The notes under the pieces: generated by a model
Database searches by the model: none
What the model saw: the letters and a program-made list of their open reading frames with translations, nothing else
What the model was told of the DNA's origin: nothing
Translations under genes and position numbers: made by a program
In this document: one piece after another, positions 1 to 5,392 of the stretch
Layout: each line of letters begins with the position of its first letter
Numbering within the stretch: the first letter of the stretch is position 1
Assembly: GCA_013815405.1 (NCBI GenBank)
Contig: JACDGF010000174.1
Coordinates: 1 to 5,392 of the forward strand
Length of the DNA: 5,392 nucleotides
Direction of reading: 5' to 3'
Source of the DNA: Caulobacteraceae bacterium
Lineage (GTDB): Bacteria; Pseudomonadota; Alphaproteobacteria; Caulobacterales; Caulobacteraceae

Positions 1-20
1 CATGGGAGGAGTGGATAATT

Positions 21-70
21 CCTCCCCCGCCCGTTTGCGGGGGAGGGGGACCGCGAAGCGGTGGAGGGGG
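21..70. repeat. two-hairpin intergenic palindromic repeat downstream of the catalase gene
   Basis: A perfect 10-bp inverted repeat (CCTCCCCCGC at 21-30 with GCGGGGGAGG at 37-46, 6-base loop) is followed by a second hairpin (ACCGC at 50-54 with GCGGT at 58-62, loop GAA) and another GGAGGGGG run at 63-70. Such stacked G/C hairpins resemble dispersed extragenic palindromes common in high-GC alphaproteobacteria. The element lies 40 bases past the catalase stop codon, so in the catalase mRNA it could stabilise the 3' end or help end transcription. No T-run follows on the minus strand, only AATTATCC, so I do not call it an intrinsic terminator. The first bases of the window may belong to a neighbouring copy or gene that cannot be judged. 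Confidence 0.6.
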
Positions 71-109
71 CGGGGGCCGCGACAGATCTCAGCCGCCGCC
101 GTCGGCGCC

Positions 110-2206
110 TCAGGCCAGATCCCTCACCTTCGGCTCGCGATCCCACTGCCGGGTTTTCGCGGGCTTGAGGAAGGCGCCCGCGCCGCCGGTAAGGTCCACC
201 ACGCCCGCGTCGGCCTTCACCCCGGCCTTGTCGAGCAGGGGCCGGGCCTCGGGGGTGAAGCCGATCGCCTTGAGGTGGCCGAAGGCGTCCTGCACGAAGC
301 CCACCGCCGCGCCCTGCCCCACTAGCTCGGCGCAGCCGCCTTGTGACAGAACCAGCGCCACCGCGTCGAACACCACCGAGGGCGTGCCGGCCAGCTGGCC
401 GTCGGCCTCCAGTTTCTTGCCGTCCTTGAGGGTCACGCCGCCGATCTTCGGCGCGACGATCTTGACCGTCGCGCCCTCGGCTTCGACCGCCTTGCGCAGC
501 GCTTCGACCACCGCCCCGTCGGCCCCGTCGCTGACCAGCACCCCGACCGCCCGGCCCTTCAGCGTCTCGGGGTATTTGCCGACGATGCGCAGCGCGGGCG
601 AGAGGTCCATGTCGACGGGCGCGGCCGCGGCCTTCGACTTGGCCGGCAGGTCCATGGCGAGGCCCGCCGCGACCCGCGTCGCCAGCGTCTCGTCCACATT
701 GCGCAGGTTCGCCAGCACCCGGGTCCGCACGGGCGCCAAGGTCACCTTGGAGAGCTCGAAGACGAGGGCGCTGGCCAAATGGGCCTGCTCGATCTTGCTT
801 TGGGAGCGGAAAAACAGCCGCGCGTGGCTATAGTGGTCGGCGAAGGTCTCGGCGCGCAGCCGAACCTTGGTCTCCCCCATCGCCAGCGGGAAGGTGCGGA
901 AACCGCCCTTGGGGTCCTCCCGCGGGCCGCCGTCCTCGCCGGCCTCGGCGAGGCTGTTGGGCTCGTAGTTGGCGCGCCCCTCGAACACCTGGGTCTGCAT
1001 ATGGCCGTCGCGCTGGAGGTTCTGGAACGGGCAGCCCTTGGCCTGGTTGATCGGGATCTGGTGGAAGTTCACGCTTCCCAGGCGCGACAGCTGGGTGTCC
1101 TGATAGGAGAACAGCCGCCCCTGCAGCAGCGGGTCTTCCGAGACGTCGATCCCCGGAGGCATGTTGGTGGGCAAAAAGGCGGCCTGTTCGGTCTCGGCGA
1201 AGAAGTTGCTGGGATTGCGGTTGAGCACCAGGCGCCCGACGAAGCGGATCGGCACGAGCTCCTCGGGGATCAGCTTGGTGGCGTCCAGGATGTCGAAGGC
1301 CAGCGCATCCGCCTGGGCCTGGGTCAGGATCTGCACTCCGAACTCCCATTCGGGGAAATCGCCCGCGTCGATCGCCTCGAAGAGGTCGCGACGGTGATAG
1401 TCGGGATCGGCCCCGGCGATCTTGACCGCCTCGTCCCACAGGGTCGACTGCGTGCCGAGCTTGGGCCGCCAGTGGAACTTGACCAGCACCGCCTCGTCCG
1501 CGTCGTCGACCAGGCGGAAGGTGTTGACCCCGAAGCCCTCGATCATCCGCAGGCTGCGCGGGATGGCCCGGTCGGACATCGCCCACATGATCATATGGGT
1601 GGATTCCGGCATCAGGCCGATGAAGTCCCAGAAGGTGTCGTGGGCGCTGGCCGCCTGCGGATAGCCGCGGTCGGCCTCCATCTTCACCGCGTGGATCAAA
1701 TCGGGGAACTTGATCGCGTCCTGGATGAAGAACACCGGGATGTTGTTGCCGACCAGGTCCCAGTTGCCCTCTCTGGTGTAGAACTTGACCGCGAATCCGC
1801 GCACGTCGCGCGGCGTATCCACCGAGCCCGCGCCGCCGGCGACGGTCGAAAAGCGCACGAACACCTCGGTCTTGACCCCGACCTCGGTCAGCACCTTGGC
1901 CCGGGTGTGGTCGGCCAAGCTTTCGGTGAGCTCGAAATAGCCGTGGGCCGCCGAGCCGCGCGCATGGACGATCCGCTCGGGGATCCGCTCGTGGTCGAAA
2001 TGCTGGATCTTCTCTCGCAGGACGAAGTCCTCCAGCAAGGCCGGCCCCCGCCGCCCCGCCTTGAGCGAATTCTGATCATCGCTGACCGGCACGCCGAAAT
2101 TGGTCGTCAGGCGCGCCTCGGGCGCCGAAGCGGCCTGATGCAGCTCGCCCCCGTCGCCTGTCGTCGCGGCGTGTGGGGTCGACGGGATCTGTTTGGCGCG
2201 CGCCAT
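110..2206 (-). CDS. katE: large-subunit (clade 2, HPII-type) catalase
   Basis: Haem catalase converting hydrogen peroxide to water and oxygen in the cytoplasm. The 698 residues (E. coli HPII has 753) contain a catalase core at about 35-490, a linker, and a DJ-1/PfpI-like C-terminal domain at about 550-680, the mark of large-subunit catalases. Compared with remembered HPII, alignment is collinear with an offset of 47: distal His81 (in [14 protein letters not shown]), Ser120, Val122, Asp150, Asn154 (LVGNN), Phe159, Arg364 and proximal haem-ligand Tyr368 ([14 protein letters not shown]). HPII His392, which cross-links to Tyr415, is Leu345 here. The C-terminal domain has Gly-Phe-Thr-Pro where DJ-1 enzymes carry the nucleophilic Cys, so it is probably structural, as in HPII. 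An upstream in-frame ATG at 2275 would add 23 Arg-rich residues. I prefer 2206 because AAAGGA sits 8 bases before it. The gene stands alone and is transcribed divergently from the next one. Confidence 0.95.
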   Translation of the reverse strand: MARAKQIPSTPHAATTGDGGELHQAASAPEARLTTNFGVPVSDDQNSLKAGRRGPALLEDFVLREKIQHFDHERIPERIVHARGSAAHGYFELTESLADHTRAKVLTEVGVKTEVFVRFSTVAGGAGSVDTPRDVRGFAVKFYTREGNWDLVGNNIPVFFIQDAIKFPDLIHAVKMEADRGYPQAASAHDTFWDFIGLMPESTHMIMWAMSDRAIPRSLRMIEGFGVNTFRLVDDADEAVLVKFHWRPKLGTQSTLWDEAVKIAGADPDYHRRDLFEAIDAGDFPEWEFGVQILTQAQADALAFDILDATKLIPEELVPIRFVGRLVLNRNPSNFFAETEQAAFLPTNMPPGIDVSEDPLLQGRLFSYQDTQLSRLGSVNFHQIPINQAKGCPFQNLQRDGHMQTQVFEGRANYEPNSLAEAGEDGGPREDPKGGFRTFPLAMGETKVRLRAETFADHYSHARLFFRSQSKIEQAHLASALVFELSKVTLAPVRTRVLANLRNVDETLATRVAAGLAMDLPAKSKAAAAPVDMDLSPALRIVGKYPETLKGRAVGVLVSDGADGAVVEALRKAVEAEGATVKIVAPKIGGVTLKDGKKLEADGQLAGTPSVVFDAVALVLSQGGCAELVGQGAAVGFVQDAFGHLKAIGFTPEARPLLDKAGVKADAGVVDLTGGAGAFLKPAKTRQWDREPKVRDLA

Positions 2207-2214
2207 GGGGGCTG

Positions 2215-2220
2215 TCCTTT
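2215..2220 (-). promoter_or_regulatory. ribosome binding site fixing the catalase start
   Basis: On the minus strand AAAGGA lies 8 bases before the ATG at 2206, close to the ideal Shine-Dalgarno sequence and spacing. The alternative ATG at 2275 has no comparable purine-rich motif in front of it, and the residues it would add are basic and unlike HPII. This site therefore decides the start. Confidence 0.8.
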
Positions 2221-2334
2221 TGAAGAAGCGGAATCGGTTGCGAGCCACAACGCGCCGGAGGCGTCGAAGTGCCAATCAGTGTGGGGCGGGATCGAGATCG
2301 ACCCGAGGGGAGATTTGAGGCTATGACGCGTTAC

Positions 2335-2375
2335 GCATTAGAAGAAATCAATTATTTTAATGATCGTGCTCGATC
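2335..2375. promoter_or_regulatory. A+T-rich island with palindromes, probable catalase control region
   Basis: In 2335-2364, 24 of 30 bases are A or T, in sharp contrast to the surrounding DNA. It contains an imperfect inverted repeat (ATCA at 2347-2350 with TGAT at 2361-2364) overlapping a perfect one (GATCG at 2362-2366 with CGATC at 2371-2375, 4-base spacer). It lies about 130-170 bases upstream of the catalase ATG. It is a likely place for the catalase promoter and an operator, but I found no convincing -35/-10 pair on the minus strand and cannot name the regulator. Confidence 0.35.
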
Positions 2376-2411
2376 GGCTCTATGTACCGGCCAACCTTCC
2401 TGAATTTAACG

Positions 2412-2440
2412 CTTTCCCCCCCGACTAGATCGGGGGGAAG
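2412..2440. repeat. G/C-rich palindromic hairpin
   Basis: CCCCCCGA (2417-2424) pairs with TCGGGGGG (2430-2437) around the loop CTAGA (2425-2429). The stem extends by TT/AA outside a single bulged C at 2416. No T-run follows directly on either strand; ATTTTT begins on the plus strand about 14 bases later. It is probably one of the dispersed short palindromes of this genome and may act as an insulator between the divergent transcripts. Confidence 0.5.
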
Positions 2441-2483
2441 GCGGCGACCCGGGATTTTTATCGTCGAGCGCCGTGGGTTGCGG

Positions 2484-2514
2484 AAAAAAATCTGGATCCC
2501 CGCCTGCGCGGGGA
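2484..2514 (-). repeat. GGATCCCCGC...GCGGGGA hairpin repeat with T7 tract on the minus strand
   Basis: TCCCCGC (2497-2503) pairs with GCGGGGA (2508-2514) around the loop CTGC. The surrounding TCTGGATCCCCGC...GCGGGGAAGACGG resembles a dispersed intergenic repeat seen in many alpha- and gammaproteobacteria (recalled, not searched). Read on the minus strand, the stem is followed after 6 bases by seven T residues (2490-2484). That resembles a weak intrinsic terminator, with the gap larger than usual. No real minus-strand gene ends here, so if it works it would stop antisense transcription heading for the catalase. Confidence 0.45.
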
Positions 2515-2598
2515 AGACGGTGAAGGGATAGGGCAGATGGGTGGATCGGCCAGCGCGATGGTGTGGAGACCAGGCGTTGGAATCAAAGCCCTAGACGC

Positions 2599-2627
2599 GT
2601 GACGCGCCACCGATCGCGCTCTATAAC
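2599..2627 (+). promoter_or_regulatory. sigma-70-type promoter for the 166-residue gene and mazG
   Basis: GTGACG (2599-2604) and TATAAC (2622-2627) are separated by exactly 17 bases. The -35 matches the TTGACG consensus of Caulobacter housekeeping promoters at 5 of 6 positions, and the -10 matches TATAAT at 5 of 6. Initiation near 2634 would give a leader of about 30 bases before the ATG at 2665. No other candidate of this quality was seen upstream of the gene. Confidence 0.55.
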
Positions 2628-2652
2628 CGCCGGGCGAGCGGACGTTTCCCCC

Positions 2653-2656
2653 GGAG
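2653..2656 (+). promoter_or_regulatory. ribosome binding site of the 166-residue gene
   Basis: GGAG lies 8 bases before the ATG at 2665. This selects that ATG over the in-frame ATG at 2563. The earlier ATG is upstream of the predicted promoter and would place Arg-rich residues in front of the signal peptide. Confidence 0.7.
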
Positions 2657-2664
2657 TCTGCATC

Positions 2665-3165
2665 ATGAAATCCCTTCTCGCGGTGATCGGCGCCCTCGGC
2701 GCCTCCACGGCGGCGATCGGCGCGCCCATTGCGCCGATCTCCCAGGTCACCGTCGTCATCGGGCCCAAGCTCGAGGCCAAGGCCAATGTCTACGGTCAGC
2801 GCGACCTTGACCAGCTCGCCGACGGCCTGCGCAAGGCGGTCGAAAGCGCCCTGGCGCGGTCCGGCGCGGCCGGGCCGGGCGGCGGCAGGCTGGAGCTGGT
2901 CCTGGCCGACGCCATCCCCAACCGGCCGACGTCCAAGCAGCTGGGCGCCAGCACCGACCTCTCGTTCCGCAGCGTCGGGATCGGCGGGGCGACGATCGAG
3001 GGCGCCCTGGTCCTTCCGGACGGGGCGACCCGGCCGGTGCGCTTCCAGTACCGGCCCGTGGACATCCGCGACGTCCACGCCGCGGGCGTCTGGAGCGACG
3101 CCTACTGGACCTTCGAGCAGTTCGCGGGCCGCGCGGCCCGCGGGGACCTCTACGCGGCGCGCTGA
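2665..3165 (+). CDS. uncharacterised exported protein
   Basis: I do not recognise this 166-residue protein with confidence. Residues 1-20 form a classic signal peptide: Met-Lys, a hydrophobic stretch (LLAVIGALGA), then small residues. Cleavage probably falls between residues 17 and 23. There is no Cys, so it is not a lipoprotein, and a periplasmic location is inferred. The mature part begins with a beta-like segment (VTVVIG), then a predicted amphipathic helix at 45-65 (DLDQLADGLRKAVESALAR), a strand plus loop LELVLADAIPNRPT (76-89), a Gly-rich strand region (101-120), and an aromatic C-terminal part (VWSDAYWTFEQFAGR, 142-156). This helix, strand and 'ADAIPNRPT' pattern faintly recalls the DUF3313-type envelope proteins, but I cannot confirm it. 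mazG follows after 12 bases, so the two are probably co-transcribed from the promoter at 2599-2627. Confidence 0.85.
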   Translation: MKSLLAVIGALGASTAAIGAPIAPISQVTVVIGPKLEAKANVYGQRDLDQLADGLRKAVESALARSGAAGPGGGRLELVLADAIPNRPTSKQLGASTDLSFRSVGIGGATIEGALVLPDGATRPVRFQYRPVDIRDVHAAGVWSDAYWTFEQFAGRAARGDLYAAR

Positions 3166-3177
3166 CCCGGCGGTTTC

Positions 3178-4032
3178 GTGACGGCGGCCGAGCCTCATCT
3201 GATCGACCGCCTGATCCAGATCATGGCGCGTCTGCGCAGCCCCGACGGCGGCTGCGCGTGGGACCTCGAACAGAGCTTCGCGACCATCGCGCCCTACACG
3301 ATCGAGGAAGCCTATGAGGTGGCCGATGCGGTTCAGCGCGGCGACCGGGCCGACCTGCGCGACGAGCTGGGCGACCTGTTGTTGCAGGTCGTCTATCACG
3401 CCCAGATGGCGCGGGAGGAAGGGGCCTTCGATTTCGCCGATGTCGTGAGCGCCATCAGCGACAAGATGGTCCGCCGCCACCCCCACGTCTTCGGCGACGC
3501 GCCGCCGCGAACCTCGGCCGGCCAGGTGTCCGCCTGGGAGGACGTCAAGGCCGCCGAACGCGCCGGCAAGAGCCAGGCTCCCGCCAGCCTGCTGGACGAC
3601 GTCCCCCTCGCCCTCCCCGCCCTCACCCGGGCGGTGAAGCTTTCCCGGCGCGCCGCCCGGGTGGGGTTCGCCTGGCCTGTCATCGGCGAGGTGATGGCCA
3701 AGCTCGCCGAGGAGGTCGCCGAACTCGAGGCGGAAATCGCCGCCGGCGACCTCGCCCGCGCCGCCGAGGAACTGGGCGATGTCCTGTTCGTCTGCGCCAA
3801 CATCGCCCGCCACCTGGGCATCGACCCCGAAGGCACCCTGCGCGGCGCCAACGCCAAATTCACCCGCCGCTTCCAGTTTATCGAACGCTCCCTCGCCGCC
3901 GCCGGCCGCGCCGCCGATAGCGCCGACCTCCCCGAAATGGAAGCCCTCTGGCGGGCGGCGAAGGCGGCGGAGGGAAAAACACCTCTCCCAGAGGGAGAGG
4001 GAGGGGCCCATGGCGCAGCCATGGGAGGGTGA
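3178..4032 (+). CDS. mazG: nucleoside triphosphate pyrophosphohydrolase MazG
   Basis: Cytoplasmic all-alpha NTP pyrophosphatase that hydrolyses (d)NTPs to the monophosphate and pyrophosphate. In E. coli it also affects stress signalling by lowering ppGpp. The 284 residues carry two tandem MazG domains. In the N-terminal one, TIEEAYEV gives Glu43, Glu44 and Glu47, and ELGD gives Glu63 and Asp66, followed by RRHPHVFGD (99-107). In the C-terminal one, AEEVAELEAE gives Glu178, Glu179 and Glu182, and EELGD gives Glu198 and Asp201, so both metal-binding EExxE...ExxD sets are intact. In the E. coli enzyme the C-terminal domain is the active one. The start is GTG at 3178; the first ATG-encoded Met is residue 16, within the conserved LIQIMARLR segment. 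No strong Shine-Dalgarno is visible, so translation may be coupled to the gene 12 bases upstream. Family similarity ends near residue 265. Residues 268-284 are encoded by the repeat at 3978-4038, which also supplies the TGA stop. Confidence 0.95.
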   Translation: MTAAEPHLIDRLIQIMARLRSPDGGCAWDLEQSFATIAPYTIEEAYEVADAVQRGDRADLRDELGDLLLQVVYHAQMAREEGAFDFADVVSAISDKMVRRHPHVFGDAPPRTSAGQVSAWEDVKAAERAGKSQAPASLLDDVPLALPALTRAVKLSRRAARVGFAWPVIGEVMAKLAEEVAELEAEIAAGDLARAAEELGDVLFVCANIARHLGIDPEGTLRGANAKFTRRFQFIERSLAAAGRAADSADLPEMEALWRAAKAAEGKTPLPEGEGGAHGAAMGG

Positions 4033-4038
4033 GGGGTT
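3978..4038 (+). repeat. palindromic repeat, copy A (long form), overlapping the 3' end of mazG
   Basis: It starts AACACCTCTCCC and ends GAGGGTGAGGGGTT. The first hairpin is CCTCTCCC (3982-3989) with GGGAGAGG (3993-4000), loop AGA. A second is CCCATGGC (4007-4014) with GCCATGGG (4018-4025), loop GCA. Compared with copy B (4110-4146, opposite strand), it is identical apart from one loop base and a 24-base insertion at 4001-4024 that holds most of the second hairpin. It is translated in the mazG frame as TPLPEGEGGAHGAAMGG and then stops. Short palindromes of this type are dispersed in many alphaproteobacterial genomes. Confidence 0.85.
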
Positions 4039-4092
4039 GCGCGGCCGGGGGATTTCACTCCATGTTTCAGCACCTTGGCGCAAGCTGGCGGG

Positions 4093-5392
4093 TCAATCGG
4101 ATAGCGGGTAACCCCTCACCCTCCCTCTCCCTTTGGGAGAGGTGTTCAATGAGGCCGGTCGCAGTTGCTCGAATCTTCCCAACGCCTGGGGGTCGAGGCG
4201 GGCGGAGATTAGCATGGCGCCCTCCGTGTCCCGGCGCGCGGTCACGCGGCCGTGTCGATGGAGCCAGGCGAGGGCCTCGCCGTCGGACGGGGCGAGCTCG
4301 AAGATGAGTTCGGGGGCGTCGTCGACCAGGGCGCCCAGGCGCTCCAGCAGGGCCTCGAAACCCTCCCCGGTGGCGGCCGAAACCGCAACGGCGCCCACCG
4401 CGGCGGCGTGTTCGGCCACGTCGGCCTTGGCCTCGGCGTCCAGCAGGTCGAGCTTGTTCCACACCTCGACGATCCGCCGGCCCGGCCCCGCCTCGACGCC
4501 CATCCGGGCCAGGACCCTGCCCACGTCGGCGCTTTCGGCCTCGCTGTCGTGGCCGGCGATGTCGCGGACGTGCAGGACGATGTCGGCCTCGCGCACCTCC
4601 TCCAGGGTGGCGCGGAAGGCGTCCACCAGTTCATGGGGCAGGTCCGAGATGAACCCCACGGTGTCGGAGAGGATCGCCGACCGCCCCCCCGGCAGCCGGA
4701 CCCGGCGCAGGGTGGGGTCGAGGGTCGCGAAGAGCATCGATTTGGCCAGGACCTCCGCGCCTGTCAGGCGGTTGAACACGGTCGACTTGCCGGCGTTGGT
4801 GTAGCCGACCAGGGCGATGGTGGGATAGGGAACCCGCGCCCGGGCCGTCCGCTGCAGGCCCCGCGTGCGGCGCACCTCGGCCAGCTCGCCCTTGAGCCTC
4901 ACGATCCGGTCCAGGAGGAGCCGGCGGTCCGCCTCGATCTGGGTCTCGCCCGGCCCTCCCAGGAAGCCGAAGCCGCCGCGCTGGCGCTCCAGGTGGGTCC
5001 AGGTGCGCACCAGGCGCGAGCGCTCATAGTCCAACCGCGCCAGTTCCACCTGCAGCCGGCCCTCCCGCGTGCGCGCGCGGCGGGCGAAGATCTCCAGGAT
5101 CAGGCCCGTGCGGTCGACCACCTTGACCTTCCAGGCCCGTTCGAGGTTGCGCTGCTGGACCGGGGTGAGCGCGTCGTCGACCACCACCACGTCGATCCCT
5201 TCGACCTCGATAAGGACGCCGAGTTCGGCGACCTTGCCCTTGCCGAACAGGGTCGCCGGCGCGGCGGCGCGAAGGGGCGAGGTCACCGCCTCGCGCACCT
5301 CCAGGTCCAGCGCCCGGGCGAGGCCCACCGCCTCATCCAGCCGCGCCTGGGGGGTGCGCGGCGCATCGGCGCGGGGGCGCGCGGGATGGATC
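4093..5392 (-). CDS. hflX: ribosome-associated GTPase HflX (5' end outside the window)
   Basis: HflX is a translational GTPase-like factor that binds the 50S subunit and splits or rescues stalled ribosomes under stress. Numbering from the in-frame GTG at 5328, the HflX N-terminal domain spans about 1-110 (LFGKGKVAEL, DDALTPVQQRNLERAW, VVDRTGLILEIFARRARTREG), followed by a coiled linker with the family signature GGPGETQIEADRR (124-136). The G domain follows: G1 GYTNAGKS (175-182), G2 FATLDPT (200-206), G3 DTVGF (222-226), G4 NKLD (291-294) and G5 SA (317-318). That GTG is probably not the start. The frame stays open to the edge, and the upstream codons (RLDEAV just before it) read like the usual HflX N-terminus, so the gene is truncated here. 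The last 17 residues exceed the family end, and residues 395-407 come from the repeat at 4110-4146. In alphaproteobacteria hfq often precedes hflX; that would lie to the right. Confidence 0.95.
   Translation of the reverse strand, partial: IHPARPRADAPRTPQARLDEAVGLARALDLEVREAVTSPLRAAAPATLFGKGKVAELGVLIEVEGIDVVVVDDALTPVQQRNLERAWKVKVVDRTGLILEIFARRARTREGRLQVELARLDYERSRLVRTWTHLERQRGGFGFLGGPGETQIEADRRLLLDRIVRLKGELAEVRRTRGLQRTARARVPYPTIALVGYTNAGKSTVFNRLTGAEVLAKSMLFATLDPTLRRVRLPGGRSAILSDTVGFISDLPHELVDAFRATLEEVREADIVLHVRDIAGHDSEAESADVGRVLARMGVEAGPGRRIVEVWNKLDLLDAEAKADVAEHAAAVGAVAVSAATGEGFEALLERLGALVDDAPELIFELAPSDGEALAWLHRHGRVTARRDTEGAMLISARLDPQALGRFEQLRPASLNTSPKGRGRVRGYPLSD
4110..4146 (-). repeat. palindromic repeat, copy B (short form), overlapping the 3' end of hflX
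   Basis: Read on the minus strand it is the 37-base short form of copy A, matching at 36 of the 37 shared positions. The stem is CCTCTCCC (4124-4131) with GGGAGAGG (4135-4142), with a 3-base loop. It is inverted with respect to copy A, 71 bases away. It is translated within hflX as NTSPKGRGRVRG plus most of a Tyr codon, one frame different from that used in mazG. In this frame the repeat has no stop, so hflX reads through into unique sequence and ends at 4093. Confidence 0.85.

Larger units (their letters stand above)
2207..2664. other. divergent intergenic region between the catalase and the 166-residue gene
   Basis: About 460 bases with no supportable gene. In order it holds the catalase leader (2207 to about 2320), an A+T-rich island with overlapping palindromes (2335-2375), a G/C hairpin (2412-2440), a second hairpin of a different repeat type with a 7-base A run (2484-2514), and a promoter and leader for the rightward gene (2599-2664). 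Open frames across it are rich in Arg, Ser and Pro and look like chance reading of G/C-rich DNA. The two hairpins roughly separate the catalase control region from the rightward promoter. I see no tRNA and no riboswitch that I recognise. Confidence 0.7.

Noticed and set aside
2207..2275. Catalase start at the upstream ATG (2275)
   Set aside because: It would add 23 Arg-rich residues without a good ribosome site, while the ATG at 2206 has AAAGGA at 8 bases.
779..2326. A 515-residue open frame on the plus strand opposite the catalase
   Set aside because: It is a mirror frame of a highly conserved catalase in G+C-rich DNA. Its composition is low in complexity and no domain is recognisable.
2347..2383. 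OxyR-like site (ATAG-N7-CTAT repeats) upstream of the catalase
   Set aside because: Only the first half-site on the minus strand (2383-2380) matches fully. The other three match about half of their bases, so the total is not above what chance gives.
2231..2584. GANTC (CcrM-type methylation) sites at 2231-2235 and 2580-2584 near the two gene starts
   Set aside because: Two sites in about 460 bases is what chance predicts, so there is no enrichment to support cell-cycle control.
2458..4083. A 541-residue open frame on the minus strand opposite the 166-residue gene and mazG
   Set aside because: It is antisense to mazG, which has clear family motifs. Its residues are mostly Gly, Ala, Arg, Asp and Val, with no recognisable domain, and both ends read through the palindromic repeats.
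3978..4146. Inverted copies as the ends of an insertion sequence or miniature transposon
   Set aside because: The 71 bases between them carry no coding sequence and overlap both gene ends. There is no target duplication, and the repeats are themselves the dispersed unit.
5326..5328. GTG at 5328 as the hflX start
   Set aside because: The frame continues upstream to the window edge with residues typical of HflX, and the GTG cuts into the N-terminal domain. The true start is outside.

Overview
This is a G+C-rich, densely coding chromosomal segment. Codon third positions are mostly G or C, and the protein families and intergenic palindromes look alphaproteobacterial. I infer a member of the Caulobacterales (Caulobacter/Phenylobacterium-like) from the TTGACG-type promoter match and the style of the short CCTCTCCC...GGGAGAGG repeats. 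The order is plausible; the genus is a guess.

Layout, left to right. Positions 1-109 hold the 3' flank of a catalase gene, with a two-hairpin palindromic repeat at 21-70. Positions 110-2206 (minus) encode a large-subunit (clade 2, HPII/KatE-type) catalase of 698 residues. Positions 2207-2664 are a divergent intergenic region with an A+T-rich island next to the catalase, two G/C-rich hairpins and a good sigma-70-type promoter reading right. Positions 2665-3165 (plus) encode an unrecognised 166-residue protein with a likely signal peptide. Twelve bases later mazG (nucleoside triphosphate pyrophosphohydrolase) runs 3178-4032 (plus). hflX (ribosome-associated GTPase) converges on it from the right, 4093-5392 (minus), and its start lies outside the window.

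The genes share a loose stress/housekeeping theme: hydrogen peroxide removal (KatE), clearing of non-canonical or excess nucleotides (MazG) and ribosome rescue or splitting under stress (HflX). Only the 166-residue gene and mazG look like one transcription unit. The catalase is transcribed divergently from them, and hflX probably belongs to an operon to the right.

The most unusual structure is at the mazG/hflX junction. Two copies of the same palindromic repeat face each other in opposite orientation, and each copy encodes much of the C-terminal tail of its gene, in different reading frames. One copy carries an extra 24-base hairpin module that keeps the frame. The catalase also has Leu where E. 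coli HPII has the His that cross-links to the haem-ligand Tyr. I see no mobile element, CRISPR array, tRNA or rRNA, and no evidence of a previously undescribed multi-gene system.
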